In this document: positions 35,990 through 47,188 of the stretch, in pieces
Layout: the number at the start of each line of letters is the position of its first letter
How positions within the stretch are numbered: the stretch's first letter is position 1
Assembly: GCF_001625215.2 (NCBI RefSeq)
Contig: NC_030381.2
Coordinates: 44,018,689-44,082,688, forward strand
From: Daucus carota subsp. sativus
Taxonomy: Eukaryota > Streptophyta > Magnoliopsida > Apiales > Apiaceae
Length of the DNA: 64,000 nt
Reading direction: 5' to 3'
The notes under the pieces: generated by a model
What the model was told of the DNA's origin: nothing
Seen by the model: only the letters and a program-made list of their open reading frames with translations
The model's database searches: none
Translations under genes and position numbers: made by a program

Positions 35990-36729
35990 TAATATATATT
36001 TTTTAAAAATTTGAATATATTGATTCCAGATCTCAACCAAACACATAATATCAGATATGATACCTTAAACTCATACCACCTTAACCCGATTGCTCATTCC
36101 AACTCCATACCACTCGACGAACCAAACGACTTATTATTTCAGATAAGCATTTTCATGCCTAATGATTTTAGCAACTCTTCTGGTGAGGCGTATCATACTT
36201 CTTTCTCATAATACATCAGAGTGTGTGCGTAATACTAATACACATTCGTGTTCTTTTACCTCTAGTTAGTGTTTAGAATGGATTATTCAAAGCAAATTTA
36301 TAATTTATACTCTTCCGAAAAGCTGAACAAATTGTTGGAGAGACACAGAACGGCACTCTATGTTTGAAATGTAAGAGCCCAACATACAGAGTACAAGGCA
36401 TGATAAAAAATCATAACTTCATGCAACAGTACTGACGTGTCTTGTTTCATGACATATTAGCATCCATGTCTGCCGAATGGTAAAAACACTGTACTATAAG
36501 TTTTATACTCGTATCAGGGATTTTTATATCTTAATTACCGAGTTTTAAAATTTAGACAAAACGTTCGTTGCTAATAAATTAGAGTACAATTTAATGAATT
36601 CTTACAAATATTTCCAGTTGCTGTCTTCACTATTCAGTTACATTGTTCTTAATAATATAAAAAAGTTGCTTATATTTTTTTTTAACAAAAATATATTACT
36701 AATCTACGTGTATAAAAAAAATACATAAC

Positions 36730-36829
36730 GGATCAGAATTCTGGCTTAAAATTTTTCTCAAAAGAGAAAAATATAAAATAGCGCTCAGTTATTTCAGTTT
36801 CGATCATCTGGGGAAATATTCATCACATC
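36730..36829 (-). ncRNA. Box C/D snoRNA-like unit A (last in the array)
   Basis: On the minus strand the order is GGAT, box C (GTGATGA, 36820-36826), an AGATGATCGAAACTG stretch, D' (CTGA), a variable middle, AAGCCAGAATT, box D (CTGA, 36733-36736), then TCC. The GGA/TCC ends can pair, giving the usual terminal stem and kink-turn. This copy differs most from the others in the middle. Its target is unknown. Confidence 0.7.
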
Positions 36830-36918
36830 CATTTAATAAAATAACAAACATTAAAATTTCAAAGTAACAGAATATTTTTAAATTTCAAACAAAAAATTGT
36901 AAAAACAGTTGAACAGAC

Positions 36919-37018
36919 GGATCAGAATTCTGGCTTGGATAGTTCTCTAAAGAGAAAAATCAAAATAGCGCTCAGTAATTTCAACTTCGATCATCTGGGG
37001 AAATATTCATCAGCTCCG
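36919..37018 (-). ncRNA. Box C/D snoRNA-like unit B
   Basis: Minus-strand order: CGGA stem, box C (CTGATGA), CCCCAGATGATCGAAGTTG, D' CTGA, possible C' (TGATTTT), ATCCAAGCCAGAATT, box D CTGA (36922-36925), TCCG stem. The CGGA and TCCG ends pair perfectly. The nucleotides upstream of D and D' would be the guides; I could not match them to rRNA from memory. Confidence 0.75.
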
Positions 37019-37111
37019 TCTATTAATCAAATCACAATCACACTAACACAAATTTCACAATTGAATTTATAAAAATTATAAATAAATAAGTTTGATAGCT
37101 TGATAGCGAAG

Positions 37112-37210
37112 GATCAGAATTCTGGCTTGGATAGTTCTCCGAAGAGAAAAATCAAAATAGCGCTCAGTAATTTCAACTTCGATCATCTGGGGAAATATTC
37201 ATCAGCTCCA
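37112..37210 (-). ncRNA. Box C/D snoRNA-like unit C
   Basis: Almost identical to unit B between boxes C and D; the flanks differ. Box D at about 37115-37118, box C at about 37199-37204, with GGA/TCC terminal pairing. The spacer to unit B is AT-rich and poorly conserved, so the conserved part is the RNA itself. Confidence 0.75.
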
Positions 37211-37284
37211 TCTATCAATCAACTCACAAAAACACAACTTTAAAATCAAATTCATAAAAAAATATAAATAATTAAGTTAGGGAC

Positions 37285-37381
37285 GGATCAGAATTCTGGC
37301 TTGGAAAATCTCCGAAGAGAGAATCAAAATAGCGCTCAGTAATTTCAGCTTCGATCATCTGGGGAAATATTCATCACTTCC
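37285..37381 (-). ncRNA. Box C/D snoRNA-like unit D (first in the array)
   Basis: Minus-strand order: GGAA, box C (GTGATGA), the conserved guide-like stretch, D' CTGA, then ATTTTCCAAGCCAGAATT, box D CTGA (37288-37291), TCC. It has a few base deletions in the middle relative to B and C. It is closest to the presumed promoter at about 37656-37681. Confidence 0.75.
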
Positions 37382-37655
37382 ATCCCACAACGATTTCAAC
37401 AAAATTGAAAAACAAAAAATTAAATTTCTCCAGATCTGTTCAAAAGTAACTCACTGAAGAAGCATACACATGTATAGATACAGATATGGAGTGCAGATAT
37501 AGCGTCGCTTCATACGTAACGATCATTGTTCAGAGAACGCCCGTAATCAGTATTTCGACGCTTACAATTATTCCATTAATTTGTATAAAAATAGATGAAA
37601 CAGAGATATAGAGGGGAGAGATGTTTAGATGATGTTGAGAGAGGAGGAGGCTGAA

Positions 37656-37681
37656 TATATATAAGTGCTGCTAAAACCCTA
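37656..37681 (-). promoter_or_regulatory. Minus-strand promoter of the snoRNA array: TATA box and telo-box
   Basis: A TATATATA box (about 37656-37664) is preceded, in the minus-strand direction, by a telo-box AAACCCTA (37674-37681 on the plus strand). Telo-boxes next to site II elements are typical of plant ribosomal-protein and snoRNA promoters. Distance to unit D is about 270 bp, which would make a leader of about 250 nt. Confidence 0.5.
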
Positions 37682-37703
37682 GTTGCTTGAATTTAGACTA
37701 AAC

Positions 37704-37827
37704 TGGGCTATTTGCACACATACTTTAAAAGCCCAACTCACGGGAGCCTGTAAAGCTGTTTGACCTACTTCAGCGATCACTTTGGCCCAATACAAGAAGC
37801 AAATGGAAAGGCCTTTCAATCTGGGCT
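37704..37827. promoter_or_regulatory. Four site II (TGGGCC/T) elements between the snoRNA array and ATG5
   Basis: TGGGCT at 37704-37709, AGCCCA at 37730-37735, GGCCCA at 37784-37789 and TGGGCT at 37822-37827, in both orientations. They lie between the minus-strand TATA box and the ATG5 start. Site II elements are bound by TCP factors and link expression to growth. They could serve both directions. Confidence 0.5.
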
Positions 37828-37948
37828 TAGTTACGATGACAGTCCATCAAGCATTGCTTGCCAACTATTTCATCAGTGTCAAAATAGAATTTCTCTGTTG
37901 TTTCTCTCTCTACAGTCCAGTTAAGAGAGAGAAAGAGAGAGATTCTTG

Positions 37949-40900
37949 ATGGAGAGAGATAGCAAGAAAGAAGCAAGAAACTACGTATGGGAAGGAGCGA
38001 TCCCTCTTCAAATTCATCTTCACCAATCTGAAGTGACTACGCTTCCTTCTCCTCCTCCTGCTCTCGTAAGTAAAATCTGTATCTATTTATGTATGTATCG
38101 ATTGATTGTTTTGCTTTGTAGTTGATTTTAACTTATTTTACTGTGTGTGTGTATGTTTGTTGCATATTATTCATGTGAATGTACGGTGATCTAGTTATCA
38201 CTTGACCTAATTGCTTCATTTTATTGTATTGTTACTTGTTAGTAGTTTGTTTTGTTTCGATTTGGCTGGTATGAGTTCATAATATAGACGTATATAGTTG
38301 TTGTTGCTTTCGAACTATAACTATATGCGATGGCGGATAATGAGATTTGAGAATTGAGTTCAAATGCTTGAGAAGCGACTAGTGATTGCGTAATTTTAAT
38401 TGGACTAGTGTTTTCGTGTTTTGTTTTGATTTATGTCCGAGATATGTTGAGGATCTGTCATTGCATAATTTTGGCTGTAAATGCTGTTGGAGTTCTGTAG
38501 AAGTTTTAATTTGGATTATAAATGAAGGTACAAAATGTCATGTGTAGTATTACACCTCCGTATAAATATGTCATGTGTAGTCTTCTGATTCGTGAGTTGG
38601 ACTCTAAAATAGACATAAAAGACTTATTTAATTCAAATAAAAGTCTGTTCCAAGTTGAGTAAGCGTGCACAATTTATATTTCTATCTCCGCCTGTCGCAA
38701 AACATGTCACGTACTCTATAAATTTTGGAATCATGATCAGTCATTGACAGCTACATGTATTCATTTCTGATACCACCACTTGCGGTATGTTGAGTGTAGT
38801 AATAGAGCTTTTCCAGTGCATATATGCTGAATACTAGTATAGTAATAGATGGTCTGATATATAGAGCCACACATGTCATGATCGTCCCATTTCTTTTTTT
38901 TTCCCCTTCAGAATATTATTTGTTGAACATTTGTACTTATAGTATCTTTTTCGCGTTCCGCACCATTACATGTTTGCATGTTACATGTAATACTTCAGCA
39001 AAACTGATCAAGTAAATTTATCTGTTTATTGATATTGACATGTGCAACAGACAAGTATGTACTGCTTTGCTGATGTTAAAATATTTTGTACTTTTCGGTA
39101 CATACTTATCTAATTATTATTTAGATCCTCATCTTACATTTGCTGCTTGCAAAATTTATAACGTTACATATACAACTATACATAAAAAGTTTGTACTTCA
39201 CAGATATTGGCTCCCCGGATTGGATATCTACCCCTTTTGGTTCCGCAAGTCAAGCCTTTCTTTAGTAGTGCACTTCCTCCAGGGGTTGACACTGTATGGT
39301 TTGACTACAAAGGACTACCCCTCAAATGGTATAGCATTCTCATCAAACTACTAGAAATTTTTCTGCATAGACCACAATGTTGTTCTTTTCTATTGTTTTT
39401 CATCATGGCTACGCAGGACATGCTATTGGGATTTCGGAATGCATTTATGTATGCAATTGTTTGCATGAATTTTATATGTAGTAATATTCTGTTGTTGCGA
39501 AGTATTGTAATGAAGATAAAAGTTTGCACCGAAACCCGCTTTAAGAGTAACAAATGCTACTTAATAGTTTGTGAAAAGAAACATGTAGGCATCTAACTTT
39601 TAAGAGCATGTACAAATTCCAAGTGTATTCTAAATATGGTGCTATTCATCAATCCAGTGGTGTGCTAAACGTTATGCTAAAATATATAGAATAAAAATAT
39701 ACAGATGGAGCTACATATGCTAAATCACCAAAAAAGTACAAAAGATAGGGAATAGATAAAGTAAAAAAAAAAGTGAACAAAATCTGTAGTCATAAGCGGA
39801 GAGAGTTAAATGTGAAACAGTTTAGTTAATTCTAGAATCTTATCATTGGAGCTGTGGTGCTATTTTTAGCACCAATTTTTTTATTTTGTTGCTAATGTAT
39901 AGCAATAGCTCCATCTACTTTAGTACAATATATTATCTAATGCACTTCAGATATTCTATAAGCCTTGTGGCAATTCAAGTGAATTGGTAAATGCAAGAAC
40001 ATACATACTAATAGTAGGACAGAACAACTCTATAACCTATTTAATTTATTACTTGTGTACAGTATATAATCTTTAGAATTATACTAGTGCAAGTATATGC
40101 AACTATTTAATCCTTACTATAAATATATAGTTGGGGTTTGCATGATAAGTAAATAGCCATTGTATTTGAAATATGTTCTCCAAATTAATGATTTTCAAGA
40201 ATATTACAATACTGCTTGATGTTTATATAAATTTCATGGGAAAATGGGTGGTAATGTAGTTACATTTCCCTACACATCCCTTAACAATTTGATATTTATT
40301 TTGGTTGTTTCTGGGAATAATGCGTGTTAGAATTTGTGGATTTTACCTCTGTTGTTTAAAAACAGTATCGACAATTTTCAAAAACTTCAAAATGGTAGGA
40401 AAACAGGAAGAGTAAGTTTTTTAGTACCCTTATGGAGTTGGAAGTGTTAAACTGTGACGACCAGGCATAGCATGAGGTCACGCCTTGTTCTACAGAAAGT
40501 TTGACCTGCAAGCATCACGAATTAGCATTGACACAATAGTAGTTCTTTTTAGAGGACTAATATCGACATTCTTATTTTTGCAGGTATATTCCAACAGGAG
40601 TCCTTTTTGATCTTCTATGTGCGGAGCCAGAAAGACCGTGGAATCTAACAGTATGAAGTCATTTGATTTGTTTGGCACATTATCATATGAGACTATAACC
40701 TTTCCTTACAAACCTTTATAAAATATATTTGTTGTCCTTATGCTTTTAAAATGGTTTCTACTTCACATTTTATGAGAAGTTATAAAGCAATCTAGTGTAA
40801 TAAACTATAGTTGAAATTATCTTAAGCAAGTGATTGATGTATATGAAGAAGGAAATATATGGGTCATTTGGTCTGTGGCTTACGCTATAAATATAAAACC

Positions 40901-43900
40901 TGATTGTTAGTTTGAGATAAGCAAATAGAGGTCACGGTTACAACTTTGACCTAGATAAGCTAAGGAGGATCATAATCTTGTGTGACTAACACTAAGGTTT
41001 GACAAAGTCTTCAATATGAGAAGTGTCCTACAAGGAAATATAGGGTATGATTCTTCTACCAAAGTTACATGGTCGTTTTGCTGAATTTCTTCAACACGGT
41101 TCACTTTAGTGCCCTAGTAGAGTTGCCTCATTCACTTGTGTGATTTGAAGTTCGGTCTCATCCCAGTTAGAAGTTTTTGTTCAAATATTCTATCTTGTTG
41201 ACTATAATTGAGAATGTTTGCATAAAGGTAACGGACGATATATGTTGTTGCTGTAGCAGACGACTTTCATAATCAACAATGAGACTTGTATTAGTATTAC
41301 CAAGCTATAGGTATTTAATGGCATCAGTATTTGTACTATAAAGCTCAACTCTGTCTGTCCAAAAGAGCCTTTCCTTCCTAATATAGAGGTGCAACAACTT
41401 GGACATATTGACAATTCTCAAGAAGATCACTTCTATTTTGTCGGAGAGTAAGAATAAAATGTGTTGAACCCTTGTTTATATTGGTTCGTAGATGCAGATT
41501 TGTAGTTTTGTATGCAGGCACAGCAGAGAATTAGAGATCAGGAGTTGGATCGTAAAAGGAACACAGAAAGAGATAATAGATAAGAGGGCTGATGGAAATA
41601 TAACGATTGTAATATATTCAGTCATTTACATGTTTCAGGTGTTGCTCATTTGATAGAGAAACAGTAAGCAACTAAATAACACACTTGACTTGGTCAACTA
41701 TATTCTAGGTGGCTAAAACTAATAGTATTGACTCATATGGATGGGGAATGGAAATAAAATAAGTCATATATATTATTAATAATGTACATTTAGTATAGAG
41801 ACAAATGTGTATTTATCTATATGTATTGTTATGCGGGGATAGTAGTTTATAAATAATAAGTAATTGCTTATAATCCCAATCGTTTACTGGGTTTAGTCCA
41901 ATAGGTTCTTTAATCAGGTACTTTATTCTCTATGTATAATTATGTAATCCCCACATCTTAATTAGCTTTTGATATACGTACATTGTTTTCTCTGAATTGG
42001 AATCGATTACTTATTGATTTTGGGATCTAAACTTGAGGGTAGTGATTTGAGTTGCAATTCAATTACCTGAGTGTTTGTTTATCATGTTTTTTGTTACTTG
42101 TCCTACACCTCTAGCCTTCCTCACAAAGTCTCAAAGTTTTTGTTATAATAATTAGGATGAATTATTAAGTTTGGCAAGGGCGTGGGTTGACTTTGTTAGT
42201 TCGTGCTCCCAGTTACCTGCCCATAATATTTTGATGTGCAAGAACATCATTTGCATACAGCCAACCTGTTGCCTATTCCAACAACGTATCTCTTCTTTGC
42301 AGGTTCATTTCAGAGGATATCCGGCAAATATTTTGACACCTTGTGAAAATGAAGATAGTGTAAAGTGGAGTTATATTAATTCACTGAAAGAGGTAACTAT
42401 GCATATATATCCGCAGTTCAACTTTTCCAACATGCTTAGTATATCATCAAATTAGAGCTAACACATAGAAACATTTTCTCAGAACATTAGCTTTTTTGTT
42501 GCTTACAATTTCTCAAAAATTTTCCCTAGGCGGCATATATATTCCACGGGAACTGTAAGAATGTCATGAATATGTCACAAGCTGATCAGTTTGAACTTTG
42601 GCAATCTGTTATGAATGGTAAGTCAGCAATTGATAAACTGATTTCTTGCAGTATAAGCATTGTCTTTTGTTCATAGTCATATATTTCTTTTCCATAATGG
42701 TAGTGTAAAGGGTGTCAATATGACAATATCATTATTTCCTTGGATGCACCAGAGGTCTCTGATATTAGTGAATAGTTATGTTTCATGTATTGTAATCATC
42801 TGATGTACTGGTGACTAGGAAAGAGTATCTACTTTTAGAAAACAAATAAACATGAGAAATATACTTGAATATCAATGTTGAGCTGTTGAAGGAGGCAAGT
42901 GGATAACAACTGATCTTGTGACCTGTTTATTTATTCCTGACTGAGGGCTGGGGTATTGGGTGAAGTGGATGAGAGTTGATGTAGGGCAGGTTATTCCTTT
43001 TTTGTATGCTGCCAGCAGCCCAATTATTGTTAAAAATGCAAATGAAAGGGTTTAAGTAGTATGGTGTTTGTTCTATACTTCTACGTATTACTTGTGGACT
43101 AATTTGTCAAGGTACAAAGTATTCTACTTGTTTGCTTAACAGTGTTAGCTGTGAATTGCTTTAATGTTTTAAAAATAGAAGTTGCGCACCCAGAAACTAT
43201 ATAAATAGTCATTCTATGATTTTATCTTCTTAAAGTTGCTAAAATCTCATACTGCATGCCATTGTAGCCAAATTTTGGTTGTTTTGCTTAAAAGGCTGTC
43301 CCCGACTCTCCTTCATTTTGCTTTTGGTGAATCATGTATTCTTTTGGTTGTCATATTACTTCATACACACATTTAATCATTATAAGGAATGGTCGTCTGT
43401 AAATAGCAGAGTGAATCCTTTTTCGCAAAAGCAATGGGAAGATGCAGAAGTGTTTCAAAAACTTGTGGACTGTGATTTGGTACATTATATTTTATTTGTT
43501 CTATGTTACCATCAAACTTGTTAGCAGGTAACTTGGAATCCTACCTTCGAGTTTCATCAAAGCTTAAATTTGGAATATTTGGAGACACTTTTTCCTTGAG
43601 ATTGAACTCATCATCTGTTAAATCTCGTGAAAGAGCGGAACTAGATGCTGCTGGTACAGTAACATCAGGTAACAGAAATTAATGTTCTTAATGAATTTTT
43701 ATCATTGCACATAAGTAGTCATCTATAAGCTTTTTGACCTTCTAAATGTTTTGTATTTACTGAGAAATGTAATTTAGCAGTTTTGCACTTGCTTTTAAAA
43801 GGTGTTAATTTGGGTTTGGTCCGTTTGGGTGATCATTTTAATATTATTATCTTTTAAATAAAGGGGATACCTTCGTTGATGGCATCTTGTATATATTAGG

Positions 43901-45422
43901 GCTGCACTCCACAAAGAATACCCTTACATAAAGAACAATAAGAACACTATCATAACACTTCATTTTTCGTCAAAAGATGTTCTGGTAAGATTATAATCAC
44001 TAAATTTAACAACAATTAAGCATAGTATATTGAGTCTAACATCGAATCTAATCTAAATTCTAAAAATCAAATGTTGCAGAATCTTGCATAGAATCCAACA
44101 TAGAATCTTATATACATTTTTTGTACAATGAAGTTTACAAAAAATTATTTTACTTTTGGTTCAAATTTGTTGTTGAGTCCATGTTAGATTCTATTTTATT
44201 CACAATACACGCTTAACTAATTTAAAACTAGAATTTAAATGAAATTTTAGAGTAGATTCTATAGTTTTCTTTATTTAAGGGTGTTCCTTATTGAGTAATG
44301 GCCATAGCCCATATGTACATATATCTTCCCCATGTAATGCTGAATCCTGTATATTTAACAAATCCTGCATCATAATTTGATGGCATCTTCTATTTATATC
44401 TTCCTGTTGTTTATGATGTGAGTTTAGATTATGTTGGTAGGGTGTGAACAATTACATAACAGTGCTCATGTTCAGTAAATTGTCACCTACAGGCTATTCT
44501 AATATTATTTTATCCTTTACAGTGTCTCTATTTTACTCAATATAGTGGCCTAATGTTCATTATCTTCTGCTTTAAGCTTTGGTCAGGTAGAATTCCAGTC
44601 CGGTTATATGTTTGGAGCATTCAAGAGGATTTTGACAATCTCGAAGATGCACCTTCTTTTGACAGCTGGGATAAAATTTCATACATAAATCGACCTGCTG
44701 AGATTCGTGAAGAAGGTTTGCTATATTGTTAACTCAGTTCATGATCATCTGTCATTGTCCCTCTTAACTTTATTACACAACTACTTTTCTTACTTCGTGT
44801 ACCTTCTTATATTTAAATATTACTACCATTAGTATTACTAGTATATAGTATGACTGGGGATTTTTTTTTCAGTAACAATATTACTAATTTGTTTAAACAT
44901 ACTCATGAGCCTGACTTATAATGCCCCACCGTTCTGACTTATTTAGAAAAATAGTTTTGAATCTGATATCTTCTAAATTTTTGTCGATAAAATTTGGCTG
45001 CTAGTATATCTTGATACTTGTAATTAAACACTTTTTTAAAGTCAAACTAGTCATTCTTAAACAAATTTTGGTATTCAGGCAAATGCTTCAGTTTGGGTGA
45101 TGCAATGAAGATGCTACTGCCAGAAATTTTTGGAGACAAGGCCTCGGCAAGTGGTGATATATCTAAAACAGAAGTTGAGGATTATTTGAAATTGAATCCA
45201 GAAGAAGCGAGCAACATAGAAGGCACAAAAGTGATGGCAGAAAGTAAAGATGTGGAATCCTGCAACCTATCAAAATCTGCTGAGATCAAACTTCTTCGTA
45301 TCCAAGGGATTGAACCAAAGTTGGAGATTCCTTTTACTTGGCTGGCAAACAACTTAATGAACCCTGACCATTTCCTTCACATTTGTGTTTATGTCAAAGT
45401 TCCGGAACTAACCACCATATAA
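37949..45422 (+). CDS. ATG5: Autophagy protein ATG5
   Basis: Eight exons: 37949-38065, 39204-39328, 40584-40650, 42303-42392, 42530-42617, 43528-43668, 44587-44715 and 45079-45422, giving 366 residues; all phases agree. It has the typical start YVWEGAIPLQIHLHQSEVT, then APRIGYLPLLVPQVKPFF (UblA), FDLLCAEPERPWNLTVHFRG, the helix-rich region with NVMNMSQADQFELWQSVMNG, and the C-terminal ubiquitin-like part RIPVRLYVWSIQEDFDNLED, ending IPFTWLANNLMNPDHFLHIC. ATG12 is joined to a conserved Lys in the middle region, and the complex with ATG16 lipidates ATG8 at forming autophagosomes. Length is slightly above Arabidopsis ATG5 (337 residues) because of a longer insert in the last exon. Intron 6 holds an inverted-repeat element. 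The 5' UTR is GA-rich. Confidence 0.96.
43899..44310. mobile_element. Possible terminal-inverted-repeat element in ATG5 intron 6
   Basis: Left end GGGCTGCACTCC...AAGAATACCCTTACATAAAG and right end CTTTATTTAAGGGTGTTCCTTATT...AGCCC are imperfect inverted copies over about 40 bp. Length about 412 bp. Flanks ATATATTA and ATATGTAC do not give a clear target duplication, so the superfamily is uncertain. Confidence 0.5.
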
Positions 45423-46390
45423 CAAGTAGTAATAGTATTGAATGAATACTTCCCCTTTACTCAGGGGACCAGTATATTAGATACACTAAGGCATGTCTTT
45501 TTTACTGTATAGAATTGTACAGATAGTTTAATTGTCAGTGGTTTCATCGCATTCTTTCCCATAGTTTAGTCAAACCAACTAGATCCAGTACTGCTTGTAA
45601 TTGAAAACATCATCTCATGTTCATGATAACTCAGATATATGAGCTTGCATTCTATATTTTGAAGTGTTGGTATTCTATATATTTGCAGAATTTGTGCATC
45701 TGAATTTGGTATTATGTTTCGGGTGAATAATTGTGATGTATTAACTTACAGTATCCTGCTGTCAGAGTCAAGTTTACCCAAGGCTAGAAGTAATGGTCTT
45801 GAGTTAATTTTTCTTTTCGTTTATTAGTATTACATATCAACTTTTTGAAGCCTTATTTATATTTTGGCATGTATTAGTGTTCATCATTACTTGGCCACTC
45901 ATGTTCGGTAGTTCGAAAACCTGGAAAAGGGCGGAAGAAGAAAAGGGTGAATGAGATTTTTTATTTTTTATACTTGCTAGTTTATGTGAAGAAGCCAATG
46001 GTGAAACATCAAGTCTAATTCTAGCCAAATGACTTGGGAACTGTCAACATTACGACAATTGAATAACTCAAGGTAGTTTAAAATCCACCAAGCAATTGCT
46101 TAGCTAGCAACTTTAATGTGCTGATAGCTATAGTTTTATACTGCCGGCTTGCCCATGCTAAGCAGCAAGCTGCCATACATGTTCTGCCAAGTTTCAGGGC
46201 TGAGATGACAAAACCGAAGCTCATTGGGACGACTAAACCAAAGACGCACATTTTAGAATCAAATTTATAGGATCTTAACCGATAAATTTTTAGTACCCTA
46301 GCCAGCTCCTTATAAATACATCAACATAATACGCAATCCGATACACCGAACAATCATCAAGATTTGTGTAAAACATATTCTACAGCAACT
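45423..46390. other. Spacer ATG5 to GSTU, with GSTU promoter
   Basis: Contains the ATG5 3' UTR and the tau GST promoter. A TATA box TATAAATA lies at 46311-46318, about 75 bp before the start codon. Nothing else is recognised. Confidence 0.6.
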
Positions 46391-47188
46391 ATGCCTACTG
46401 AGGGAGTCAAGCTGCTGGATATGTGGGCGAGCCCATTCGGAATGAGGGTAAGAATTGCTTTACTTGCGAAAGGTGTTGCTTATGAATCACAAGAGGAAGA
46501 CTTGTTTGGAGGAAAGAGTGATTTGTTACTGAGCTCAAATCCGATCTATCAGAAGGTCCCCGTGCTTTTACACGATGGAAAGCCCATGGTTGAATCTTCC
46601 AACATTGTTTCCTACATCGATGAGGTCTGGCCTAATCCACCGCTGATGCCTGCTTGTGCTTATGGCCGAGCTCGTGCAAGGTTCTGGACTCACTACATTG
46701 ACGAGAAGGTTTGGTCATTACTAATTTGCTCGATTAGAATTTATTTTAATTAATTGCCATCCTTTTTTAAATGTTTGTTGTTATCACCACTGTTTTCTAA
46801 CTACATTTCTATCTTATTCTTGATGCTGCAGTTGTTCAGTGGAGGAAGGGATATTTGGCTAAGCAGCGGAGAAGCAGATCAGTTGGAGGTTGCCAAAAAG
46901 GAGTTCATAGAGATACTTAAAGTACTCGAGGGCGCTTTAAGTGGTGAGGATTACTTTGGAGGCGACTCTTTTGGTTATGTTGACATCATGACTATCGCGA
47001 TAGCCTCTTGGTTCCCTGCCGTTGAGAAATATGGAAAGTTCAAGGTTGAGGATCACTGTCCCAAGATATCTGCCTGGATCAAAAGATGCATGGAGGTTGA
47101 TTCTGTTGCTAAAGTTATTCCTGAAGCCGAGAAGATCTGTGGATGTGTCGCGTATATCAGGAAGCTGAATGGCTTTGCAGAAGAGTAA
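46391..47188 (+). CDS. Tau-class glutathione S-transferase
   Basis: Two exons, 46391-46708 and 46832-47188, giving 224 residues, the usual tau structure with one intron. The N-terminal domain begins MPTEGVKLLDMWASPFGMRV; the Ser in SPFGMR is the catalytic residue. It continues with NPIYQKVPVLLHDGKP and ESSNIVSYIDE (glutathione contacts). The C-terminal domain has FGGDSFGYVDIM and KCMEVDSV-like KRCMEVDSVAKV. Tau GSTs conjugate glutathione to herbicides and stress products in the cytosol and are often stress-induced. The ATG at 46391 is chosen because upstream in-frame codons lack an ATG and tau proteins start a few residues before KLL. It has no counterpart in the Arabidopsis block. Confidence 0.94.

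Larger units (their letters stand above)
30685..36729. other. Repeat-rich spacer with a transcript-like region
   Basis: Holds a Tourist-like element (31904-32111), a possible unrecognised transcript (about 32940-34720), a Mutator-like element (34855-35463) and a Stowaway element (35687-35989). A coding-like but unidentified stretch lies at about 31150-31390. About 36000-36700 shows nothing recognisable. Confidence 0.55.

Noticed and set aside
36730-37381. CRISPR-like regularly spaced repeats
   Set aside because: Spacing is regular, but this is plant nuclear DNA, the repeats are about 98 bp, and they carry boxes C and D with pairing ends. A snoRNA array explains them.
39603-39960. MITE-like sequence in ATG5 intron 2
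   Set aside because: Contains short inverted pieces (GGTGCTATT and related), but the borders and target duplication are unclear.
46364-46390. N-terminal extension of the tau GST
   Set aside because: It would begin at TTG; the ATG at 46391 fits tau family length and the TATA position.
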